From an uncultured Bacillota bacterium (GTDB lineage: Bacteria; Bacillota; Clostridia; Peptostreptococcales; Anaerovoracaceae): a DNA stretch of 7,269 nt. Position numbers and translations under genes: made by a program. This document shows positions 1 to 6,390 of the stretch, one piece after another. The stretch spans positions 1 to 7,269 of the forward strand of contig CAMNJK010000076.1 in NCBI GenBank assembly GCA_946541435.1, in the 5' to 3' direction. Position 1 is the first letter of the stretch; each line of letters begins with the position of its first letter. Below the pieces are notes generated by a model. That model was not told the origin of the DNA. It saw nothing but the letters and a program-made list of their open reading frames with translations, and did not search any database.

Positions 1-187
1 GGTCCAGAGACTCTTCCCTGGTATATGTGGCATAGATGTCTTTTTCCTCATCCGGCAGGGCGTCCACAATGGTCTGCTGCAGCTCCATCACCGCGTCCAG
101 ATCTTCCGGGCCTGCCCGGCGGATGTGAAACTTCCTGGGAACACCTTTTCCGTTCATCAGTTCAATATCAAATGGTAATTGGATCAT
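1..187 (-). CDS. GNAT-like acetyltransferase, N-terminal fragment (cut by window edge)
   Basis: This is the first 62 codons of a gene that continues past the left edge. The start ATG (complement of 185-187) has a strong GGAGG Shine-Dalgarno (complement of 195-199) seven bases upstream. The N-terminus contains FHIRRAGPEDLDAVMELQQ followed by an acidic stretch. This is the beta1-alpha1 entry typical of GNAT N-acetyltransferases (an IRRA...DL pattern, then a helix). It resembles residues 20-62 of the divergent gene at 411: both have F-x-IRR, then DL, L-x-Q-x-I, a D-x-L and an acidic run. The two are probably paralogues facing away from each other. The acetyl-CoA binding motif lies outside the window, so the GNAT assignment rests on this similarity alone and the substrate is unknown. 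Confidence 0.7.
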   Translation of the reverse strand, partial: MIQLPFDIELMNGKGVPRKFHIRRAGPEDLDAVMELQQTIVDALPDEEKDIYATYTREESLD

Positions 188-190
188 GAT

Positions 191-199
191 CCTTCCTCC
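191..199 (-). promoter_or_regulatory. Ribosome binding site of the leftward GNAT gene
   Basis: On the minus strand the sequence GGAGGAAGG precedes ATG by three bases; its GGAGG core is seven bases away. It fixes the start of the truncated leftward gene. Confidence 0.8.
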
Positions 200-284
200 G
201 TTCTGATATCTGGTACTGTTTCTCCGTAAGGCAGAACTAGCAGGCTGTTACTTTAAGTCTTTCGCGATAAATAATAACACAGTC

Positions 285-293
285 AGTATAGCA
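285..293 (-). promoter_or_regulatory. Candidate extended -10 promoter for the leftward GNAT gene
   Basis: The minus strand reads TGCTATACT, which is TGn followed by a -10 element one base from TATAAT. No good -35 hexamer lies 16-18 bases upstream; the extended TG may compensate. It would give a leader of about 90 bases before the ATG at 187. This is inferred from sequence match only. Confidence 0.4.
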
Positions 294-336
294 TAAATCG
301 CGGCTGAAAATTTTCCGAATTTTTGCGTATTTCCCT

Positions 337-364
337 TTGCTTTATTGTGTTAATTCGTTATAAT
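337..364 (+). promoter_or_regulatory. Sigma-A type promoter for the GNAT gene at 411
   Basis: TTGCTT (337-342) serves as -35 and a perfect TATAAT (359-364) as -10, with a 16-base spacer. The region around it is very AT-rich. Transcription would begin near 371, leaving a leader of about 40 bases to the ATG at 411. The -10 match is strong and the -35 match only partial. Confidence 0.6.
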
Positions 365-397
365 ATTAAATAAATAAATACAAAAAAAGAACATTTT

Positions 398-403
398 AAG
401 GAG
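398..403 (+). promoter_or_regulatory. Ribosome binding site of the GNAT gene at 411
   Basis: AAGGAG sits seven bases before ATG at 411, the expected distance, and supports this start. Confidence 0.8.
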
Positions 404-410
404 ACAAGGT

Positions 411-965
411 ATGAGTGCTTTTTCAAAGAATCTTACTTTGTCCCGGAGATCGGGTCAGAAGGCAGATTTCCTGATCCGAAGATGCGAAAAAACAGATCTC
501 TTTGACATCCTGAAGTTGCGGCAAAAGATATACGATGATCTGTCCGATCCGGGACTGTATGCCCTGGTGGACGAAGAGGATATTCTGGAATCCCTGAAAC
601 TGGACCACTGCTTCACCGTCTATCAGGATGGCAGGCTGGTGGCCTTCACCATGATGATCGACAACCGCAGTTCATCGCGCAATTACGGAACTTATCTTGA
701 CTATACACCGGACCAGCAGCGCAGGTGCGTTTCTCTGGAAATTTCCATCGTGGATGAAAGCTGCCGCGGCTATGGCCTGCAGCGGTATTTCGTTGAACTC
801 AGGGAACGTGTCGCCCGGGATCTGGGGGCGGCAGAAGCTCTGGTCACCATCGGCCCCGAAAACAAGTACAGCCTGCAGAATCTGATGCGGGAAGGCTATG
901 AGATCATCGACACCCGGCAGATGTATGAGGGCGCCGTGCGCCACATCCTGCGAAAGGAGCTCTGA
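411..965 (+). CDS. GNAT-family N-acetyltransferase (substrate unknown)
   Basis: A complete 184-residue protein, the usual size for a single-domain GNAT enzyme that transfers an acetyl group from acetyl-CoA to an amine. Residues 20-62 form the first strand and helix (LIRRCEKTDL). Residues 67-83 give the beta2-beta3 hairpin (VYQDGRLVAF). Residues 108-124 hold motif A: a strand SLEISIV and then the pyrophosphate-binding loop R119-G-Y-G-L-Q124. Residues 147-163 resemble motif B, with N151, S154 and a terminal G162-Y. The start is set by AAGGAG and a TATAAT promoter. It stands alone, divergent from a related GNAT gene at 187 and convergent with uvrC, whose stop lies 27 bases beyond its own. Nothing in the neighbourhood points to a substrate; small molecules and protein N-termini are both possible. 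Family assignment is firm and function open. Confidence 0.88.
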   Translation: MSAFSKNLTLSRRSGQKADFLIRRCEKTDLFDILKLRQKIYDDLSDPGLYALVDEEDILESLKLDHCFTVYQDGRLVAFTMMIDNRSSSRNYGTYLDYTPDQQRRCVSLEISIVDESCRGYGLQRYFVELRERVARDLGAAEALVTIGPENKYSLQNLMREGYEIIDTRQMYEGAVRHILRKEL

Positions 966-969
966 TCCT

Positions 970-994
970 GCCCGAACTGCGGGTCTGCGCTTTT
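970..994 (+). terminator. Weak candidate terminator after the GNAT gene
   Basis: Just past the TGA at 963-965, CCCG-AACTG-CGGG (971-983) can fold into a short GC hairpin, extended by one G-T pair. A TTTT run follows at 991-994. The T run is six bases from the stem, so the match to a Rho-independent terminator is poor. On the minus strand no U run follows the hairpin, so it would not serve uvrC. Confidence 0.3.
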
Positions 995-3116
995 ATTCTT
1001 CATTTTTCCTTCCGGCTCCCGAGAAATAGGAACATACACTGGCGGCAGCCCGCGCGTCCATGTGCGGCGCCTCCGCCAGCTTTTGCATGCCGTCCGCGGA
1101 GCCTGCGATGCGCCGGATATTGTCGATGCTCTTGAATTCCTCCAGCAGCGCGTTCCGGCGGGTGGGACCGATGCCGGGGATCTCATCCAGCAGGGAGCCC
1201 TGCTGGCGTTTGCCCCGCAGCTTCCGGTGGTATTCGATGGCAAACCGGTGGACCTCCTCCTGCATCCTGCCGATGTAGCTGTAGAGCAGGGGCTTGTCTG
1301 ACAGGGAGATCTCCACGTAATCGGAGTCCCGATCCCGGGCCTCGTCATGCTCTATGGCCCCGCTGCCCTCCCGGACTTCAGCATTTTCCCGGCCAGCGCC
1401 GGCCCGCCCCTTCCTGCGGTAGATCAGGGCCCGGGTCCTGTGATGGTCATCCTTGACCATGCCCACCACCGGGATGTCGAACCCGGTGGCATCGATCACC
1501 TCAAGCGCCGCGGAGACGTGGCCCTTGCCGCCATCCATGAAAATGATGTCCGGCAGCACCGAAAAAGCATCGTCCCCCTGGAAGACCCGGTGGAAACGCC
1601 GGGTCAGCACCTCCTGCATGGAGGCATAGTCATCCTGGCCCTGCACGGACCGGATACGGAACTTGCGGTAGCCGCTCTTGTCTGCCTTCAGGCCGTTGAA
1701 TGTCACCATGGCGCCCACGGTATCCACGCCGTTGGTGTTGGAAATGTCATATGCTTCCGCCCGGAACTGGCGGCCGTCGTAGCCCGGAACACCTGTGACC
1801 GGATCCACACTGCCCCCGATCACCGATTCCGCGTTCATGGCGTGGAGCACATCGTAGATCTCCCTGCCCAGGGTACGCCGCCGCTCTCTGGCCGCCCTGG
1901 CCCGGTCATCCACGGTCCGGATCATTTCCAGTACATCCCGGCGGGCCATCTCCACCAGGGCCCGCTTTTCGCCTCGCTGGGGGCAGACCAGCTTCACATT
2001 GTGACCCGCGTGACGGGTCAGGAACTCTTCCAGCAGCGGTCCGTCCTTTGGCATCTGGGGCAGGAGGATCTCCTTGGGAAGCTCTGTCAGCTGACTGTAA
2101 TGCTGATTCAGGAATGCGGACAGGAGCGGTCCCCAGGAGGCGTTTTCTGCCGTTGCATCCGGAGCCTGGTCTGCTCCCGCGCCCTTCTCACCGGTCTGAT
2201 GCTCCCCTTCCGTCCGGTCCTTCCCATTCAGGTCCTGCAGGGCCACCGTGGTATCCAGTTCTCCCGCGTCCAGGCCGAAGGTCTCCCGGCCCACCAGCTT
2301 TCCTTCACGCACAGAAAATACCGCCATGTAGGTCTCTTCCGTTCCCTTGGCGGGAATGACCACATCCGCCTCTTCGCTGTGGTGCATGACCACCCGCTGG
2401 GTCTCGGACAGGGACTCCGCAGCCAGGAGATAATCCCGGAGCACCGCCGCCTCTTCGTATTCCATGGCTTCGGACGCCGCCTGCATCTTCTCCCGCAGAG
2501 TGGTCTGCAGTTTCTTGCTGCGTCCCTGCAGGAATTCCGTGGCGCCGGCAATGCTCTCTGCGTAGGCGTCAGGATCCACCTGACCGGTGCATACGCCCCG
2601 GCACTGGTTGATGTGATAGTTCAGGCAGGGCCGGAATCCCGGCGGAAAAGCCACGGCGGAGCACCGCTTCAGGGCGAAGCTGGAGTTCAGCAGATCCACG
2701 ATCCGGTTCACCGCGCCCACGTCACTGTAGGGTCCGAAATACCGGCCTCCGTCCCGCTTGATCTCCCGGGTCTTCAGGATCCTGGGCCAGGTCTCATTGG
2801 TGATCTTGATATAGGGATAGGTCTTGTCGTCCCGCAGCAGGATGTTGTACTTGGGCCGGTACTTCTTGATCAGATTGCACTCCAGGATCAGGGCCTCCAT
2901 CTCGCTGCCCACCTTGATGTATTCGAACTCCGCGATCTGGGACACCATGCTCCGGACCTTGGGATCCATATGCCGGGAGGACTGAAAATACTGGCGGACC
3001 CGATTCTTCAGGGAGATCGCCTTGCCTACATAAATGATGTTGCCCAGTTTGTCCTTGTGCATGTACACACCGGGACAGTCCGGCAGTTTTTTCAGGTTTT
3101 CCTGGATATCGAACAT
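993..3116 (-). CDS. uvrC: UvrC, nucleotide excision repair endonuclease subunit
   Basis: UvrC makes both incisions flanking a lesion once UvrA and UvrB have located it. The N-terminal GIY-YIG nuclease starts with PGVYMHKD (residues 15-22) and IIYVGKA (27-33). Cysteines 152, 164, 172 and 176 (spacing C-x11-C-x7-C-x3-C) match the [4Fe-4S] ligands reported for E. coli UvrC. A UVR-type helical pair that contacts UvrB lies near 200-235. The RNase H-like nuclease shows D457 (YDISNTNG), D528 (MDGGKGH) and H630 (EYHRK). A helix-hairpin-helix DNA-binding segment, IPGIGPTRR, begins at 646. The start at 3116 gives MFDIQENLKKLPDCPGVY, the family's standard N-terminus. The protein has 707 residues against about 600 usually, because of two hydrophilic insertions near 295-327 and 567-599. 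It lies 37 bases after the carboxypeptidase stop, with no clear Shine-Dalgarno, so translational coupling is likely. Confidence 0.96.
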   Translation of the reverse strand: MFDIQENLKKLPDCPGVYMHKDKLGNIIYVGKAISLKNRVRQYFQSSRHMDPKVRSMVSQIAEFEYIKVGSEMEALILECNLIKKYRPKYNILLRDDKTYPYIKITNETWPRILKTREIKRDGGRYFGPYSDVGAVNRIVDLLNSSFALKRCSAVAFPPGFRPCLNYHINQCRGVCTGQVDPDAYAESIAGATEFLQGRSKKLQTTLREKMQAASEAMEYEEAAVLRDYLLAAESLSETQRVVMHHSEEADVVIPAKGTEETYMAVFSVREGKLVGRETFGLDAGELDTTVALQDLNGKDRTEGEHQTGEKGAGADQAPDATAENASWGPLLSAFLNQHYSQLTELPKEILLPQMPKDGPLLEEFLTRHAGHNVKLVCPQRGEKRALVEMARRDVLEMIRTVDDRARAARERRRTLGREIYDVLHAMNAESVIGGSVDPVTGVPGYDGRQFRAEAYDISNTNGVDTVGAMVTFNGLKADKSGYRKFRIRSVQGQDDYASMQEVLTRRFHRVFQGDDAFSVLPDIIFMDGGKGHVSAALEVIDATGFDIPVVGMVKDDHHRTRALIYRRKGRAGAGRENAEVREGSGAIEHDEARDRDSDYVEISLSDKPLLYSYIGRMQEEVHRFAIEYHRKLRGKRQQGSLLDEIPGIGPTRRNALLEEFKSIDNIRRIAGSADGMQKLAEAPHMDARAAASVCSYFSGAGRKNEE

Positions 3117-3153
3117 CTTCTTGGGTTGATCTGCCTCGCCTGTTCTGCTTCGC

Positions 3154-5250
3154 TTACTCTTTTCCTGCGGGGCGGCGCTTTTTCCTGCGTCTCCCGAATC
3201 GTTTCTTATCGCTTCTGGACGGTTTCTTTCCGCTTCCGGATTCAGCCTGCCCGGCCCCGGCCTGCCTTTGGGCATCCCGTCCGCCGCGCATGACCTGCTG
3301 CCGCTCCGCCTCCGTCAGTTTGCCGTGGCGCCGCGGCTGGTTGGCGTCATAGACTTCTGTGGATTCCAGCGCCCGGTAGAGTTCTTCATCCGACATGGAC
3401 GATCTCCGTGACGGCTGGCCGCCCATGCCTCCCGTCAGCGGTGTGCGCGGGGTGATGTTCATCTTGGGCATGGGATAGGGATTGGTGGGTCTGGCGGAAG
3501 GCGTCCGTTCCGCGCTTCTGGTGTCGGTGCTGTAGCCCTCTCTGAAGCCGGATGGGGTGTCCGCATCCCGGTAAGCGCCGCCCCGTCTGTCATCTCTGTA
3601 TGCGGAGGCGCCGCCGCTTCTGCCGGATCCGCCATCTCCGCTGCCGCCGGCCTCCCTGCCGCTGTTTCTGCCGCCGCTGTTTCTGCCGCCGCTGAACCGG
3701 CTCTCCTGCTGGGCGGGACTGCGCCGCCCCGTGCTGGACCAGGCCGAAAGCTCCTCATCGGAGATCCTGGCCGGTCCCCTGGGAACGGGAACCTTCTCTT
3801 CCTTCCCGGTCACATCCGTCAGTTCCTTCGCCGTCATGCCCACGCCGGCAGTCCGCATGGTGTTAAGCTTTCCGCGGATGCTTTCTTTTTTTTTCTTTCT
3901 GTTTTTCTTCCGATGGCGCCTGCGTCTGATGACGAGCAGGATGATGAGGAGAAGGACCAGGCCCGCGATGGTGTATACGATGGGCAGATCCTCATCCGCG
4001 ATGCCGATCTTCGACAGGGGGCCGCCCTCGGCCACAGCGGTCAGGGCATAAAGATCATCCCTGCCCACCAGCCTGCCTTTGCTGTTGAAGACCAGGGCTT
4101 CGCCCATCTTCTGGCCCTCGGCCACCGGCGCGTTCAGCTTATCCTCATCCAGACGGAATTCCGTGGTGAAGGCCTGCTGGTCTGCCGTACCCTTCTCGAT
4201 GGTGACGCCCAGATCCCGCCGGATCCCCACATCCACCTTGCGCTTCTCGCCGCCCCAGACACGTCTGACGCCGGCCACCTCGCCGTTCTTCATGACCTTG
4301 TAGGTCTCGTATTTGCCGAAGGCATACTCCCAGAGCACCATGCCGTCCTGGAAACGGGAGGCGCTGTCCGGGCAGTTCAGGGTGACCACGATGAACTCCG
4401 TGCCCTTGCGTTTGGCGTCGCCCACGTAACAGAATCCCGCGCTGGTGGTGAATCCGGTCTTGACGCCCTTGCAGCCTTTGTATTTGAAGGGGACCTGTTT
4501 CCCGTTCACTTCGATGGTCTGCTCATCATTCCAAAGGCAGGCGTTGCTGTTGATCAGGGTCCGTTTCTCGGACTTGTTGGTGGCCGGAACCACGTGCTTG
4601 ACCGTGCGGACCACCTTGCGGTAGAGCGGGTTATTCATCCCCTCCCGGGTGATCAGGGCCAGGTCTCTGGCGGTGGTGTAGTTCAGCCGGTCGGCGTCCT
4701 CGTTCAGGCCGTTGGGATTGCGGAACACAGAGTTTTTGGCGCCGCATTCCTCCGCCCTTTCGTTCATCATGTCGGCGAATTTATCGATGTCACCGTCTGC
4801 CATGGCCAGACCCAGCACCTGGGCCGCGTCATTGCCGGATTCCAGCATCATGCCGTACAGCAGATGCTCCACACTGATCTTCTCCCCCGGTTCCAGCCAC
4901 ATGGTGCTGCCGGATGTCTCCACATCTTCCGGCACCGTGACCACCTGATCCAGGTCCAGCCTCTCCACCGCCAGGAGCAGTGTCAGGACCTTGGTGACGC
5001 TGGCCGGCTCGCTGGTCAGGTCCGCGTTCTTCTCGTAGAGCACCGTTCCGGTATCCGCGTCCATGATGATGGCGGACTTGCCGTGGATGGTGGGAGCATC
5101 CGACTGATCAATGGTGATGGCCGGGAGCACGACAGATCCGCCGGCCGGCGCTTCCGCTTCCTCCGCCCATGCGAAAGAAGGCACTGCTCCTGTCAGGAGC
5201 AGCGCCGTGATCACGATCGCGCCTATGAAGTTTGATAACCTCTTCGTCAT
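3154..5250 (-). CDS. D-alanyl-D-alanine carboxypeptidase (DacF/PBP5 family) with a long basic cytoplasmic tail
   Basis: A serine-type carboxypeptidase (peptidase family S11) that removes the terminal D-alanine from peptidoglycan pentapeptides outside the membrane. A signal peptide spans residues 1-29, with a hydrophobic core and A-W-A before the likely cleavage site. All three penicillin-binding motifs are present: S84-V-T-K87, S138-G-N140 and K264-T-G266. Residues about 315-410 fit the beta-rich C-terminal PBP5 domain. A membrane helix follows at 422-441 (LPIVYTIAGLVLLLIILLVI) and then RRRRHRKKNRKKKK, a strong stop-transfer signal. The remaining 257 residues are predicted cytoplasmic. They are disordered in composition (Gly, Ser, Arg, Pro) and end in a Lys/Arg cluster. 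Known DacF/PBP5 proteins are about 380-440 residues and lack such a tail; this one has 698. The start is the ATG with GGGAAGG six bases upstream. It is the middle gene of the serC-uvrC cluster. Enzyme class is secure; the tail's role is unknown. Confidence 0.93.
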   Translation of the reverse strand: MTKRLSNFIGAIVITALLLTGAVPSFAWAEEAEAPAGGSVVLPAITIDQSDAPTIHGKSAIIMDADTGTVLYEKNADLTSEPASVTKVLTLLLAVERLDLDQVVTVPEDVETSGSTMWLEPGEKISVEHLLYGMMLESGNDAAQVLGLAMADGDIDKFADMMNERAEECGAKNSVFRNPNGLNEDADRLNYTTARDLALITREGMNNPLYRKVVRTVKHVVPATNKSEKRTLINSNACLWNDEQTIEVNGKQVPFKYKGCKGVKTGFTTSAGFCYVGDAKRKGTEFIVVTLNCPDSASRFQDGMVLWEYAFGKYETYKVMKNGEVAGVRRVWGGEKRKVDVGIRRDLGVTIEKGTADQQAFTTEFRLDEDKLNAPVAEGQKMGEALVFNSKGRLVGRDDLYALTAVAEGGPLSKIGIADEDLPIVYTIAGLVLLLIILLVIRRRRHRKKNRKKKKESIRGKLNTMRTAGVGMTAKELTDVTGKEEKVPVPRGPARISDEELSAWSSTGRRSPAQQESRFSGGRNSGGRNSGREAGGSGDGGSGRSGGASAYRDDRRGGAYRDADTPSGFREGYSTDTRSAERTPSARPTNPYPMPKMNITPRTPLTGGMGGQPSRRSSMSDEELYRALESTEVYDANQPRRHGKLTEAERQQVMRGGRDAQRQAGAGQAESGSGKKPSRSDKKRFGRRRKKRRPAGKE
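3661..3690. repeat. 15-bp tandem repeat, two exact copies, in the carboxypeptidase tail
   Basis: GCTGTTTCTGCCGCC occurs twice head to tail (3661-3675 and 3676-3690). On the coding strand it encodes the repeated peptide GGRNS within the Gly/Arg/Ser-rich tail. It keeps frame, so copy-number change would lengthen or shorten the tail by five residues. Confidence 0.8.
3886..3894 (-). other. A9 homopolymer, possible slippage site, at the membrane/tail junction of the carboxypeptidase
   Basis: The coding strand has nine consecutive A residues within codons for KKKK just after the membrane helix. Gain of one A leads to a TAA at 3863-3865 about seven codons later. Loss of one A leads to a TGA at 3834-3836 about sixteen codons later. 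Either event removes nearly the whole tail. The sequence and both stops are directly visible; actual slippage is a hypothesis. Confidence 0.45.
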
Positions 5251-5256
5251 CGCTTT

Positions 5257-5263
5257 CCTTCCC
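5257..5263 (-). promoter_or_regulatory. Ribosome binding site deciding the carboxypeptidase start
   Basis: GGGAAGG on the minus strand lies six bases before the ATG at 5250. It overlaps the in-frame TTG at 5265, which therefore is not the start. Confidence 0.75.
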
Positions 5264-5274
5264 AATCGTAGTTC

Positions 5275-5290
5275 AAAGGCAATGGCCTCT
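5275..5290 (-). other. Small hairpin between serC and the carboxypeptidase gene
   Basis: In the transcript AGAGGC-CATT-GCCTTT can form a six-pair stem (one G-U) with a four-base loop, three bases after the serC stop. No U run follows, so it is not a typical terminator. It could act in mRNA stability or be incidental. Confidence 0.3.
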
Positions 5291-5292
5291 GG

Positions 5293-6384
5293 TTATTTGT
5301 TCTCTGCTTCGAATTTCTTCATGAACTCGATCAGCTTGTCCACGCCTTCTTCCGGCATGGCATTGTAGATGCTGGCACGCATGCCGCCGACGGTCCGGTG
5401 TCCGCCCAGATTGTGCAGGCCTGCTGCCTTGGCTTCTGCCACGAACTTCTTCTCCACGTCCTTGTCGCCGATGACGAAGACAACGTTCATGAGAGATCTG
5501 TCTTCCTTCCGGACAGGGCACTTGTAGTAATCGCTGGCATCGATGAAGTCATAGAGCTTGGATGCCTTGGCGATGTCGCGGCGGTTCATCTCAGCGACGC
5601 CGCCGATGCTCTTGATGTACTTGAAGACTTCGCCGGAAACATAGATGGACCAGCAGTTGGGTGTGTTGTATGCGGAATCCTTCTCTGCGTGAATGTTGTA
5701 GTCCAGGTATGTGGGGATGTTGGCCGGTGCCTTGCCCAGCAGATCCTCACGGACGATGGCGATGGCGATGCCCGCCGGCGCCACGTTCTTCTGAACGCCT
5801 GCCCAGACGATGCCGAACTTGGAAACATCGAATTCCTCGGAGAGGAAGCAGGAGGACATATCCGCCACCAGAGGAATGTCTCCGGTATCCGGAATGTAAT
5901 TGTAGTGGGTTCCGTAGATCGTATTGTTGAAGCAGATGTGAACGTAATCCGCGTCCGGACGGATGTCATCCTTGGTGATCTTGGGGATCCATGTGTAAAC
6001 ATCGTCTTCGGAGGAAGCGATGACCTTGGCATCGAATCCCAGCTTCACAGCTTCCTGATAAGCTTTCTTCGCCCACTGACCGGTCACAACGAAATCGATC
6101 TTGCCGGAGTTCACAGCCAGATTCAGCGGAACCATGGCGAACTGCACTGTGCCGCCGCCCTGTACGAAAATGACTTTATAGTTGTCCGGAATGTTCAGGA
6201 TGTCCCGCAGGGTCGCTTCCGCATCCGCCAGGATCTGCTTGAATTCCGCGGAACGATGGCTCATTTCCATGACGGACTCACCGCAGCCTTTGTAATTCAG
6301 AAGATTTTCTTTGACGTCTTCCAGTACGGGAAGGGGCAGCATGGACGGACCTGCCGAGAAGTTATAAGCTCTTTCGTTGCTCAT
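5293..6384 (-). CDS. serC: Phosphoserine aminotransferase
   Basis: A PLP-dependent aminotransferase that converts 3-phosphohydroxypyruvate plus glutamate to O-phospho-L-serine plus 2-oxoglutarate, the second step of serine synthesis, in the cytoplasm. Its 363 residues match the family length (E. coli 362). The start YNFSAGPSMLP (7-17) is the family signature. MSHRS (41-45) carries substrate-binding H43 and R44, W104 stacks on the cofactor ring, and D175 (VADMSS) meets the pyridine nitrogen. K199 in AGVQKN is the Schiff-base lysine. H329, R330 and R336 in GGHRTVGGMRAS contact the phosphate. The start has GGAGGT six bases upstream. It is first in the cluster with the carboxypeptidase and uvrC and divergent from nth. 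The serA gene, a common neighbour, is not in the window. No T-box signature is visible in the leader. Confidence 0.97.
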   Translation of the reverse strand: MSNERAYNFSAGPSMLPLPVLEDVKENLLNYKGCGESVMEMSHRSAEFKQILADAEATLRDILNIPDNYKVIFVQGGGTVQFAMVPLNLAVNSGKIDFVVTGQWAKKAYQEAVKLGFDAKVIASSEDDVYTWIPKITKDDIRPDADYVHICFNNTIYGTHYNYIPDTGDIPLVADMSSCFLSEEFDVSKFGIVWAGVQKNVAPAGIAIAIVREDLLGKAPANIPTYLDYNIHAEKDSAYNTPNCWSIYVSGEVFKYIKSIGGVAEMNRRDIAKASKLYDFIDASDYYKCPVRKEDRSLMNVVFVIGDKDVEKKFVAEAKAAGLHNLGGHRTVGGMRASIYNAMPEEGVDKLIEFMKKFEAENK

Positions 6385-6390
6385 GGTATT

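Noticed and set aside
1347..3293. 648-codon plus-strand open frame antisense to uvrC
   Set aside because: It is codon-aligned with uvrC and explained by the lack of TTA/CTA/TCA codons there; it has no recognisable domain, and uvrC shows all its family motifs.
3459..3758. 99-codon minus-strand frame inside the carboxypeptidase tail
   Set aside because: Ala/Pro/Arg-rich translation of GC-rich low-complexity DNA in another frame, with no ribosome binding site seen; it is in the uvrC frame but separated from it by a stop.
3913..5235. 440-codon plus-strand open frame antisense to the carboxypeptidase
   Set aside because: Codon-aligned shadow of a gene with intact signal peptide and SxxK, SxN and KTG motifs; no family signature of its own.
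5251..5265. TTG at 5265 as the carboxypeptidase start
   Set aside because: The TTG overlaps the GGGAAGG that serves the ATG at 5250, and the ATG gives a standard signal peptide beginning MTKRL.
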